From contig NZ_CP050191.1 of NCBI RefSeq assembly GCF_011745145.1, forward strand, positions 5,073,903-5,137,902: DNA of 64,000 bases, in the 5' to 3' direction. Made by a program: the position numbers and the translations under genes. Shown here one piece after another: positions 24,888 to 32,500 of this stretch (position 1 is its first letter; each line of letters starts with the position of its first letter). Source of the stretch: Mycobacterium sp. DL440. Lineage in GTDB: Bacteria > Actinomycetota > Actinomycetes > Mycobacteriales > Mycobacteriaceae. The notes under the pieces were generated by a model, which saw only the letters and a list, made by a program, of their open reading frames with translations, ran no database searches and was not told where the DNA came from.

Positions 24888-27466
24888 CGGGCGGCCTCTC
24901 CTGCGGTGACGGCGTCGCCGGGGTGCAGCGACTGTCCGGTCTGCCAGAGCTGGTGGTAGCGCCCGCCTGCGGCCAGCAGCTCTTCATGCGTGCCTGTTTC
25001 GGCGATGTGTCCGCCGTCGAGGACCACGATCTGGTCGGCGTGGGTGATGGTATGCAGCCGGTGTGCGATCACCAAGACTGTCCGGTCCTTGGTGAGCCGG
25101 TTGAGTGCCTGCTGCACAAGGTATTCCGATTCCGGGTCGGCAAAGGCGGTGGCCTCGTCCAGGATCAGCACCGGCGTGTCGGCCAGGATGGCCCTGGCGA
25201 TGGTGAGCCGCTGCCGTTCACCGCCGGACAATGCCGACGACGCGCCGAGAACCGTCTGATAGCCGTCGGGCAACCGCAGTATCCGGTCGTGGATCTGGGC
25301 ATCACGCGCGGCCTGTTCGATCCGTGCGGGGTCGGCTTCAGGGTCGGCCAGGGCGATATTCTCGGCGACGGTGCCGGCGACCAATTGGGTTTCTTGCAGC
25401 ACGAAGCCGACGCGGCGGTACAACTCGTCAGCGGACAACGACCGAACATCTTTGCCGTCCAACCGGATCGATCCCGAGTCGACATCGTGGAAGCGCGCCA
25501 GCAGCGCGGCAAGCGTGGACTTTCCCGATCCCGACGGTCCGACCAGTGCGGTCACGGTCCCGGGGCGCAGGGTCAACGACACGTCCTTGATCACCGGGAC
25601 GCTCGGCCGGTAGCCGAAGGTGACCCCGGCGAACACCACGGCGTCCGGGGCACCCGGCTCGCCCTCGTGGTCCAGGAGCGCCAGGTCCGCCTCGTCGAGC
25701 GCGTTCTGGATGCGACGCGCGGCCAGCATGCCGCCGCGGATTCCGCCCAGCCCGTAGCCCACGCCCAGCAGTCGAACCCCGAACGTGGTGCCCAGCAGCA
25801 GGAACGGCAGCAGATCGACCGGATCCATCGAGCCCCCGATGATCATCGGGGTGCCGACGGCGACGATCAGCCACAGGAAGGTGCCGGGCCGCGTCACGAG
25901 GTCCATCAGTGACTTCTTGCCGGTGAAGGGCCGCTGCCAGGCGACCAGGAAGCCGATGTACTCATCGAGGCGGCGGCGGAAACTCGACGATGCGGCACCG
26001 CCGAACACCCGGACGACCGGCTGGCCTTCGAGGTAGGCGCCGGCCTCCCCGCTCATCCGATCGGCCCAACGTTGCGCCTGACCGATCTTGGCACCGGACT
26101 GGATGGTCATCAGCGACATCAGCACCAGGTAGGTGAGTACCGGGATGAACAGCACCAGCGCCAGCCGCCAGTCGACGGTGAACAGGTAGACCAGCACGGC
26201 CACCGGCGCGATCACTGCGGCGACGGCGTCCGGGATCGCGTGGGTGACCAGGTAGTGCAGCGACAGGGTGTCGTCCTGCACCAGTTGCTTGATGGAGCCT
26301 GACCCGCGCGCGGTGAACCAGCCCAGCGGCAGCCGTGCCATCTTGGTCAACAGCCGGGTCCGCAGTGCACGGGCGAACTGGGCGTCGAGGCGATGCAGCC
26401 ACAGGGTCAGCCCGGCGCCCAGCAGCGCGCCCAGGCCCAGCAGCCACACAGCGGTCAAACCGAGTGTCCACAACCGGGATTCCTCGGCGCCGGCCAACAG
26501 CAGTCGGGCCAACTCCACCAGCAGGACGAACGGGGCGAGCTGGATCAGGGTGATGAGCGCCTGCAACACACCGGACACGATCAGGGGGGTTTTCAGCGGG
26601 GCAAGCAGTCGGCCTGCACCCTGCGCGCGCCAGGTTCCACGCGCGGACGCAGCGGTGGCCGGCGTGGGAACAGGTTCGGCCACAACAGTTTCGGCCTCGT
26701 CCTGACCGGCGGGCTCGGCTTCGGTGCGATCGGTGCCCATCGCCCGGCCCTCGGTCCAGTAGGCCTGGGCGTGCAGTTCGGACTTGGGAAAGCCGAACTC
26801 GTCCCGCAGCCTCGTGCGCAGATGTTTGAGCGAGCCGGCCTCCGGCGTCACCCAGCAGTACCAGTCCGACCAGTCCCGGGCCTCGATGGCGGCGGCCAGT
26901 GACGTCGTGTCGTGGCGCTTGACCCAGTGGACCCGCAGCCGCGGATGCTCGGCGATCGGGATGAGCAGGTCGTTCTCGTCGTGCTGTTCCAGGTAGACCT
27001 CGATCGGAATGTCTGGTGGCAGAACGCCGATAATGCCGTTGATGGCCGGGGTGGCCGCCGCATCACCGATCAACAGGTAACCGGCGGGCAGATCCTCGGG
27101 CACGGTGAATCCCGTCGAGCCCAGGGCCATCACGGGGATGGTGTCGCCCGGCTTGGCGACCCTGGCCCACTTCGACGCCGGACCGGACGGCTCGTGCAGC
27201 ACCACGTCGACCGCGAAATGCCCGGTGTCGGGATCCATTTCGGACATAGTGTAGCCGCGCTGAAACTCGGTCTTCGAGCCGTCAGGGTCGGGAACCCAGA
27301 ACCGCAGGTAAGACGTCGGCTCGGCAACGGCGTCCTCGAACACTGTCGGCGACACCATGTACAGCCGCAGCAGGTTCGGCGTCAGGTAGGTGGTCTCGAC
27401 CACGGTCGCCTGGTGATCGCGCGCGCCGAAGCCGCGCATCATCACTCCCTGAAATCCGCGTGCCAT
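24884..27466 (-). CDS. irtA: Siderophore importer ABC subunit IrtA with flavin domain
   Basis: An 860-aa protein. Residues 1-about 250 are the siderophore-interaction FAD domain ([20 protein letters not shown] for flavin binding, [12 protein letters not shown] for NAD(P)H), facing the cytoplasm and reducing Fe(III) in the incoming siderophore. A Pro/Ala/Glu-rich linker follows, then six membrane spans (about 300-580) and an ABC domain with Walker [10 protein letters not shown] at 643-651, signature LSGGERQR near 746, and Walker B VLILDEA near 766. Domain order and length match mycobacterial IrtA. Its ATG shares one base with the stop of an upstream TetR gene. No canonical IdeR box was found directly upstream. 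Confidence 0.94.
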   Translation of the reverse strand: MARGFQGVMMRGFGARDHQATVVETTYLTPNLLRLYMVSPTVFEDAVAEPTSYLRFWVPDPDGSKTEFQRGYTMSEMDPDTGHFAVDVVLHEPSGPASKWARVAKPGDTIPVMALGSTGFTVPEDLPAGYLLIGDAAATPAINGIIGVLPPDIPIEVYLEQHDENDLLIPIAEHPRLRVHWVKRHDTTSLAAAIEARDWSDWYCWVTPEAGSLKHLRTRLRDEFGFPKSELHAQAYWTEGRAMGTDRTEAEPAGQDEAETVVAEPVPTPATAASARGTWRAQGAGRLLAPLKTPLIVSGVLQALITLIQLAPFVLLVELARLLLAGAEESRLWTLGLTAVWLLGLGALLGAGLTLWLHRLDAQFARALRTRLLTKMARLPLGWFTARGSGSIKQLVQDDTLSLHYLVTHAIPDAVAAVIAPVAVLVYLFTVDWRLALVLFIPVLTYLVLMSLMTIQSGAKIGQAQRWADRMSGEAGAYLEGQPVVRVFGGAASSSFRRRLDEYIGFLVAWQRPFTGKKSLMDLVTRPGTFLWLIVAVGTPMIIGGSMDPVDLLPFLLLGTTFGVRLLGVGYGLGGIRGGMLAARRIQNALDEADLALLDHEGEPGAPDAVVFAGVTFGYRPSVPVIKDVSLTLRPGTVTALVGPSGSGKSTLAALLARFHDVDSGSIRLDGKDVRSLSADELYRRVGFVLQETQLVAGTVAENIALADPEADPARIEQAARDAQIHDRILRLPDGYQTVLGASSALSGGERQRLTIARAILADTPVLILDEATAFADPESEYLVQQALNRLTKDRTVLVIAHRLHTITHADQIVVLDGGHIAETGTHEELLAAGGRYHQLWQTGQSLHPGDAVTAGEAAR

Positions 27467-28188
27467 CAGCGGTCCTCTCCCTTGGCGGTCAGCTCCGCCA
27501 CGATGTCGGTAATAGGCCGGCCGGGAACCACGGATGCCAGCAGTCCCCGGATCAGTGCAGTCATCAGAAGTTCCAGGTACTGCGGGCTGCTCAGTTGCAT
27601 GCCCGCGGTGTGCACCGGGCCCAGCGCCGCATCGCCGGCCAACCGTTCGGCAGCGGCGTCGCGTTCCAGGACGAAGTCGTCGCCACCGCTGGCCTCGGCC
27701 TTCAGCTCGTGCTGGGCGGCCAGTCCAATGGCCAGCACGGCCACCGAACTGCTCAGCAGCGCCGCCCCCTCAGCGGTGTAGCCCCGCCGACCCAGCGCGG
27801 CGATCTCGTCGGCGAGCAGCTGGGCGCCGGCTTCCCCGCGCGGGAACAGCACCTGCATGTAGGTGGCCAGGCCGGGATTGGTCAGGGTGAAGCGGTGCAG
27901 GCTGACCCCGAAGGCCAGGAGATGTTCTTCGACGGATCTGGCCGGGGCGTCGACGAATTCGAGCTCGGTGAGCAGGCTCTCCCCGACCAGGCGTTCGAGT
28001 TCCCAGCGCCCGCTGATGTGGCGGTACAGCGCGGTCGCCGAGACCCCCAGCCGGGCGGCCACGGCGTTGATGCTGAGGTTGCGCATGCCGAGCTCGCGAC
28101 CCGCGGTGACAATGTCGGACACCGCGATGAGCGGCGGGCGTCCTCCCACGCGCGCGGGGGCACCGGATCTGGCCACGACCACCTCCAC
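27466..28188 (-). CDS. TetR-family regulator, first gene of the irtAB operon
   Basis: A 240-aa repressor with an N-terminal HTH ([20 protein letters not shown] near residues 39-58) and a C-terminal ligand domain of the TetR_C type ([17 protein letters not shown]). Its TGA overlaps the irtA ATG by one base, so it is translated with the importer. A 7-4-7 inverted repeat at 28208-28225 just upstream is the likely autoregulatory operator. The effector may be related to siderophore or iron; this is inference from context. Confidence 0.88.
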   Translation of the reverse strand: MEVVVARSGAPARVGGRPPLIAVSDIVTAGRELGMRNLSINAVAARLGVSATALYRHISGRWELERLVGESLLTELEFVDAPARSVEEHLLAFGVSLHRFTLTNPGLATYMQVLFPRGEAGAQLLADEIAALGRRGYTAEGAALLSSSVAVLAIGLAAQHELKAEASGGDDFVLERDAAAERLAGDAALGPVHTAGMQLSSPQYLELLMTALIRGLLASVVPGRPITDIVAELTAKGEDR

Positions 28189-28207
28189 AGGAAAGTTACC
28201 CCCACAA

Positions 28208-28225
28208 ACTAAGGGTCACCTTAGT
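28208..28225. promoter_or_regulatory. Operator-like inverted repeat before the TetR-irtAB operon
   Basis: ACTAAGG-GTCA-CCTTAGT is a perfect 7-4-7 repeat, 20 bp upstream of the TetR start. It has TTAG-like ends but does not fit the 19-bp IdeR consensus. It is probably the site of the TetR protein. Confidence 0.55.
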
Positions 28226-28244
28226 GATCGTCAACCCGTCCGTT

Positions 28245-28268
28245 ATAAAAGAGCGTTTGCTCTGTTAT
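28245..28268. promoter_or_regulatory. Operator-like inverted repeat before the second TetR gene
   Basis: ATAAAAGAGC-GTTT-GCTCTGTTAT is a 10-4-10 inverted repeat with one mismatch, ending 9 bp before GTG 28278. Its position over the start region suggests autorepression of the TetR/enoyl-CoA hydratase transcript. Confidence 0.6.
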
Positions 28269-28277
28269 TGTGGCGAG

Positions 28278-28910
28278 GTGCCACGCCCTCGCGTCTACGA
28301 CCCGGATTCGGTGCTCGACGCCGCAGAAGCCCTGGCCGTGCACTCAGGGCCGGCGTCGGTGACGATCCGGGCGATCAGCGATGCGGCCGGGCTCTCCAAC
28401 GGCGCGCTGTATCACTCCTTCGGTTCGCGGGCCGGCCTGCTCGGCCAGGCCTGGCTCCGCGCCGGCCGCCGGTTCCTGGCGCTGCAGCGTGAACTGGTCG
28501 ACGCGGCACGCCGCGGTGTCGATGCGATCGCGGCCGCCGCCTACGCGCCGGTGATCTTCGCCGAACAGCACCCGGCCTCGGCGCGACTCCTTCTGCAGAT
28601 CCGACGCGAGCAGATACTCGGCGACGACCTGCCCGCAGAATTGGCCGAGCAGGCCCACGAGCTCGAAAAACAGTTGGTGGAGTTGATGATCGAACTCTCG
28701 ATGGCCACCTGGGAACGGCGCGACCGGGCCGCCGTGGACACCGTGACGACGTGCATCGTCGACCTGCCGACCGCCATCCTGCTGCACCGCAACCGCCTCG
28801 CCGACCCGACCGCCCGAGCCCACCTCAATGCCGCCGTGGCGGCCGTACTGGCGGTGGGACCCGCCCCCAACTACGCCCCGAAACAACCCCTCAAGAAAGG
28901 CATCTCATGA
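28278..28910 (+). CDS. TetR-family regulator
   Basis: A 210-aa repressor. The HTH is SVTIRAISDAAGLSNGALYHSFG near residues 27-49. The protein starts PRPRVYDP, which is typical of this subfamily. GTG 28278 is preferred; an open frame continues to 28224 but would put the operator at 28245-28268 inside the gene. Its stop overlaps the enoyl-CoA hydratase ATG by 4 nt, so the two are coupled. Confidence 0.87.
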   Translation: MPRPRVYDPDSVLDAAEALAVHSGPASVTIRAISDAAGLSNGALYHSFGSRAGLLGQAWLRAGRRFLALQRELVDAARRGVDAIAAAAYAPVIFAEQHPASARLLLQIRREQILGDDLPAELAEQAHELEKQLVELMIELSMATWERRDRAAVDTVTTCIVDLPTAILLHRNRLADPTARAHLNAAVAAVLAVGPAPNYAPKQPLKKGIS

Positions 28911-29581
28911 CCCCCACCCTGGATTACGACGGCGATATCGCCATCCTCGACCTGGGCGACGACGAGAATCGGTTCTCCCCCGATTTCCTCGATGCGGTCG
29001 ACGAGCTACTCGACGCTGTCCTGGCCAAGGGCGCACACGGCCTGGTGACGACGGCCGACAGCAAGTTCTATTCCAACGGGCTTGATCTGGATTGGCTTGG
29101 CGCCCACAGTGATCAGGGCGAATGGTACGTCGGCCGGGTACAGGGCCTGTTGGCGCGGGTGCTGACGTTCCCGATCCCGACGGCGGCCGCCGTGGTCGGC
29201 CATGCCTTCGGTGCCGGCGCGATGCTGGCCATCGCCCACGATTTCCGGGTGATGCGCGACGACCGCGGCTTCTTCTGCTTCCCCGAGGTGGACATCCGGA
29301 TTCCGTTCACCCTGGGAATGGCCGCGCTGATCCAGGCCAAACTCACCCCGCAGGCGGCTGTCGCCTCGATGACCACCGGCCGCCGGTTCGGCGGGATCGA
29401 TGCCCAGACCCACGGACTGGTCGAGGCCACTGCCCCCGAGGGTGCGGTGACCACGACGGCCACTTCGCTGCTACGCCCGTTGAGCGGCAAGGACTCCGGC
29501 ACCCTCGGCGCGATCAAGCAGGTCATGTTCGGCCCTGCCGTCCAGGCGCTGACGTCCGCCCAGCCCGAGGCCGGAAACTAG
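28907..29581 (+). CDS. Enoyl-CoA hydratase/isomerase-family protein
   Basis: A 224-aa crotonase-fold protein, shorter than the usual 250-270 aa. The oxyanion-hole segments are FYSNGLDLDWLG at about 48-59 and VVGHAFGAGAMLAIAHDFRVM at about 92-112. The Glu/Glu pair of true hydratases is not obvious; FPEVDIRIPF carries one acid, which fits an isomerase or a divergent member. ATG 28907 has AGAAAGG 7 bases upstream and overlaps the TetR stop. It probably acts on an acyl-CoA whose presence relieves that repressor. Confidence 0.85.
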   Translation: MTPTLDYDGDIAILDLGDDENRFSPDFLDAVDELLDAVLAKGAHGLVTTADSKFYSNGLDLDWLGAHSDQGEWYVGRVQGLLARVLTFPIPTAAAVVGHAFGAGAMLAIAHDFRVMRDDRGFFCFPEVDIRIPFTLGMAALIQAKLTPQAAVASMTTGRRFGGIDAQTHGLVEATAPEGAVTTTATSLLRPLSGKDSGTLGAIKQVMFGPAVQALTSAQPEAGN

Positions 29582-30468
29582 ACCGGAAGGACCGTGCCGG
29601 TCTCCTGCTCGGCGAATTCGACGACGCGGGCGGCGATTTCGTAGTCGCAGGCTACCGCCGACCGCCCGATCAGTACGGGCCCGCCGCGGAGTCCGAATCG
29701 GCCCTCGACACCGACATAGCTTCCGGGCGGGATCGGTTCGCTCAGGCAGTACAGCGTGGGTGCGGCCCCGGCGTCGATGTCGTTGGCGAGCACATCGGCC
29801 ACTGCCTTGACGCCGCGTTGTATCGCCGCCATCAACGGTTTGTCGGAGACGTTCGGCAGGTTGGAAGCGACCCAGCCCGGGTGCGTGAGTTGAGTGATCA
29901 CTGGCGAATTGGCGGCCCGTAAGCGTCGGTCGAGCTCAAGGCCCCACAACATGACGGCCAGCTTCGACCGGCCGTAGGCACCCATCACCGTCCACTTCTG
30001 GTGACGCAGGTGCATGTCGTCGAGCCGCAGCGTCGCGGACTTGTGTGCTTCCGAGCCGACGTTGACGATCTGCGTCCGGACCCGGTCGAACAGCAGGTTC
30101 GTCAGGGCGAAGGGACCGAGCAGGTTTGTGCCGATCGTCATCTCGAAACCGTCGACGGTGTCGGTCCGATGCTGGGTGAGCGCGCCGGCGTTGTTGATCA
30201 GGATGTCGACATCGCCGTCGAGGCGTCCGGGAAAGGCGCGCACCGACGACAGATCAGCGAGGTCGAGTTCGATCACCTCGGTGGATCCGCCGATCTCCGC
30301 CGAACGTTGTGCGCCCAGCGCGGGGTTACGGACGGCGAGGATCACGTGTGCGCCGGCGCGCGCCAGTGCCGAGGCCGTGCCGAGGCCGACCCCGTTGGTT
30401 GCCCCGGTCACGATGATGCGCGTGCCGGTGAGGTCGCCGAGACGGCCAGGCGTCCAATGTGTGTTCAT
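29578..30468 (-). CDS. Short-chain dehydrogenase (retinol dehydrogenase/WWOX-like)
   Basis: A 296-aa SDR. Cofactor motif TGATNGVGLGTA is at about residues 21-32, NNAG at about 92-95, and catalytic YGRSK at about 164-168. The Ser region is NVGSEAHK. The C-terminus is extended relative to FabG, as in the retinol-dehydrogenase-like group common in mycobacteria. ATG 30468 is the start. It converges with the enoyl-CoA hydratase gene, overlapping by 4 nt. Confidence 0.88.
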   Translation of the reverse strand: MNTHWTPGRLGDLTGTRIIVTGATNGVGLGTASALARAGAHVILAVRNPALGAQRSAEIGGSTEVIELDLADLSSVRAFPGRLDGDVDILINNAGALTQHRTDTVDGFEMTIGTNLLGPFALTNLLFDRVRTQIVNVGSEAHKSATLRLDDMHLRHQKWTVMGAYGRSKLAVMLWGLELDRRLRAANSPVITQLTHPGWVASNLPNVSDKPLMAAIQRGVKAVADVLANDIDAGAAPTLYCLSEPIPPGSYVGVEGRFGLRGGPVLIGRSAVACDYEIAARVVEFAEQETGTVLPV

Positions 30469-30519
30469 GACAGGGTGATCATCCCGGCAAGCTCATGCCG
30501 GGATGGTCACCGCGGGGTG

Positions 30520-30798
30520 TCAGTTGCCCCAGCCGCGCTGGCCGTCCCAGCCACCGCAGATACCGTTGATGCAGCCATGGCCGAAGCCACCCTGGGCCGG
30601 GTTCCAGCCACCGCAGCCGTTCCAGCCAGGACCGCTGTCGCAGCCACCACCACCGCCGGCGTCACCGCCGCCGCTGGGTTGAGCACTGATCGTCGGGGCG
30701 GGCGCATCAGTCATAAGGGCGGCGGTCGGTCCTGCTGCAATCGCCACCGCGGCTCCCGCTACGAACACTGATCCCATGAGTTTTCGTATGGTTAGCAT
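30520..30798 (-). CDS. Small secreted Gly/Trp/Cys-rich protein
   Basis: A 92-aa protein. The signal peptide (KLMGSVFVAGAAVAIAAGPTAAL) is followed by a Pro/Ala spacer and a Gly-rich mature part with four Cys and several Trp residues (GPGWNGCGGWNP, INGICGGWDG). Two short CGGW-type repeats are visible. Such small exported proteins are common in mycobacteria and are mostly uncharacterised. ATG 30798 puts the signal peptide at the N-terminus; an in-frame upstream start at 30846 would give an unlikely leader. Confidence 0.7.
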   Translation of the reverse strand: MLTIRKLMGSVFVAGAAVAIAAGPTAALMTDAPAPTISAQPSGGGDAGGGGGCDSGPGWNGCGGWNPAQGGFGHGCINGICGGWDGQRGWGN

Positions 30799-30842
30799 GA
30801 CTCCATACTCCTCTCCTGTGAGCCTCCTGCCAAGTGATGTGA

Positions 30843-31265
30843 TCAAGCCCGCGTGTAGCGCAGCATCGTCACACCGGTCCCAGCAAAGGCGTCCGGGTAC
30901 TCGCAGAAAACGGGCTTCACGCGCATTCCGACGCGGAGCTCCTCGGGTGCGACGTCAACCAATTCGGTGGAGAACCGCGGACCCTCATCCCATTCGACTA
31001 TCGCCGGTATTTGCGGAACCGCGTCAGCGAAATGCGGGCCCACGGGGCGGCGGGCCACGGTGTACGTGTACAGCGTGCCCATCCCCGAGATCTCCCGCCA
31101 TTCAAGGTCATCGGCGAGGGTGCGGGGTGCGAGCACCCGGGGATAGAACACGTAGGCCTGCGTCGACGGCGAGTACTGGATGACGATGCGGTTCTGCGCG
31201 AGCGCATCCCAGAACGGCGCGCTGGTAGGGGTTTTCACCGGCATCGGCCGGGTGAATCCGGTCAT
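30843..31265 (-). CDS. DUF35 OB-fold protein lacking zinc-ribbon cysteines
   Basis: A 140-aa DUF35-type protein. The N-terminal helix (FWDALAQNRIVIQY, residues 18-31) leads into the segment that normally carries two CxxC pairs of a rubredoxin-like zinc ribbon. Here it reads SPSTQAYVFYPR with no Cys. The OB fold follows (GMGTLYTYTVARRPVGPHF, residues about 62-80). DUF35 proteins partner thiolase-fold enzymes; in steroid side-chain degradation the ChsH2 DUF35 domain binds Ltp2. It lies 5 bp after a thiolase-fold gene, which supports such a pairing. ATG 31265 is chosen; a longer open frame runs through the thiolase gene. Confidence 0.85.
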   Translation of the reverse strand: MTGFTRPMPVKTPTSAPFWDALAQNRIVIQYSPSTQAYVFYPRVLAPRTLADDLEWREISGMGTLYTYTVARRPVGPHFADAVPQIPAIVEWDEGPRFSTELVDVAPEELRVGMRVKPVFCEYPDAFAGTGVTMLRYTRA

Positions 31266-31270
31266 CGGTT

Positions 31271-32491
31271 TCAGTCGCCTTCCAGGATCAGGGTGGTTTG
31301 CTCGGACAGGATGCCGCCGTTTCCGGACACAAACGCACGGTGGCAGTCGGCGACCTGGGCCACACCCGCACGGCCCATGATCTGGCGGGTGGCATCGCAC
31401 ACGTGGTGCATGCCGCCAGCCAATCCTGCTTGTCCGAAACCGAGTTGGCCGCCGGCGGTGTTGAGCGGGAAATCGCCGCGGAAGGTCAGGTCGTGATCGG
31501 ACACGAAGGACATGCCCTTGCCCTTCTCGCAGAACCCGGCGTCTTCCAGGCTGAGCAGCACCGTGATGGTGTAGCAGTCGTAGATCGACACCATGTCCAT
31601 CTGGTCGCGGGTCAGCCCCGTCATCCCGAACGCGGTATCGGCCGCCTTGCGGATCGGCGTGTCCAACAGGTTCTCGGCGTAGGTGGGTGTCTTGAAGGGC
31701 ACGTGTTCACCAAAACCCTTGATCCACACCGGCCGGTTGCGGGCGCGTGCCGCCACCTCGGCGCTGGCCACGACGACCGCGGCACCACCGACGCACGGCA
31801 TCACGATCTCCAGCATGTGCAGCGGGTCGGCGATCACCGGGCTGTTCAGCACGTCCTCGATGCTCACCGGGGTGTCTTTCCAGATGGCGCCGTCGGTGTG
31901 GTTGGCGTTGACTCGCTGGTCCACCACGATCTTGGCCATCGCCCGCTCGTCATAGCCGTACTCGTACGCATAGCGTTGCGCCACCTGGCCGTACGGGCCG
32001 TTCTGACCGAGGTTGCCGTAGGGAATCTCGAATTCCGCCTGGGGAGAGCCGAATTGGTTGCTGGACGAGCCGAAGAACACCGCGTCGGTCAGCGCCTTGG
32101 GTTTCAGCTCGGAGGATGCGGTGATGTAACGCGCCGGCAGGGCGCACAGCACCACGTCGCACAGGCCGAGTTCGATCGCGGCCGCCGCTCGCCACACCAT
32201 GCCCGCTGCGCTTGCCCCACCGAGGTCGAGCAACTCGGCGAAATTCGCTCGTACACCGAGATATTCGGCCACCGTCGACGGCACGAAGATCTCCGACTCC
32301 CCCAGGTGCGAGGTGACGATGCCGTCGACCTGATCGGCCGACAGACCGGCGTCCGCCAAAGCCGCCGCTGCCAGCAGGGCCCACTGTTCCAAGGTGAACG
32401 GGGCCGGCGCGGCCTTGGCCATCCGCTCGGGCGGAAGCTCGACGTAGCCGACGATCGCGGCGTCGCCCTGTAATCCCCTACGCGGTCTCAT
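31271..32491 (-). CDS. Thiolase-fold protein, Ltp2/SCP-x-like, without thiolase catalytic residues
   Basis: A 406-aa thiolase superfamily protein. The nucleophile site that reads CSSG in true thiolases is GGASAAGM at 91-98. The usual GHP His region reads GFGQAG, and the C-terminal Cys motif reads VSGNGG. All catalytic Cys/His positions therefore appear lost. It keeps the YDCYT motif at 304-308, typical of the Ltp2-type group whose steroid aldolases use tyrosines. The likely role is retro-aldol cleavage of a beta-hydroxyacyl-CoA, together with the DUF35 protein encoded next. ATG 32491 has GAGGAG 5 bases upstream. Confidence 0.87.
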   Translation of the reverse strand: MRPRRGLQGDAAIVGYVELPPERMAKAAPAPFTLEQWALLAAAALADAGLSADQVDGIVTSHLGESEIFVPSTVAEYLGVRANFAELLDLGGASAAGMVWRAAAAIELGLCDVVLCALPARYITASSELKPKALTDAVFFGSSSNQFGSPQAEFEIPYGNLGQNGPYGQVAQRYAYEYGYDERAMAKIVVDQRVNANHTDGAIWKDTPVSIEDVLNSPVIADPLHMLEIVMPCVGGAAVVVASAEVAARARNRPVWIKGFGEHVPFKTPTYAENLLDTPIRKAADTAFGMTGLTRDQMDMVSIYDCYTITVLLSLEDAGFCEKGKGMSFVSDHDLTFRGDFPLNTAGGQLGFGQAGLAGGMHHVCDATRQIMGRAGVAQVADCHRAFVSGNGGILSEQTTLILEGD

Positions 32492-32500
32492 ACGCACTCC

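Noticed and set aside
28201..28230. An IdeR (iron) box upstream of the TetR-irtAB operon
   Set aside because: The inverted repeat there has a 4-bp spacer and TAAGG/CCTTA halves. It aligns poorly (about 9 of 19 bases at best) with the 19-bp IdeR consensus, so it was called a TetR-type operator.
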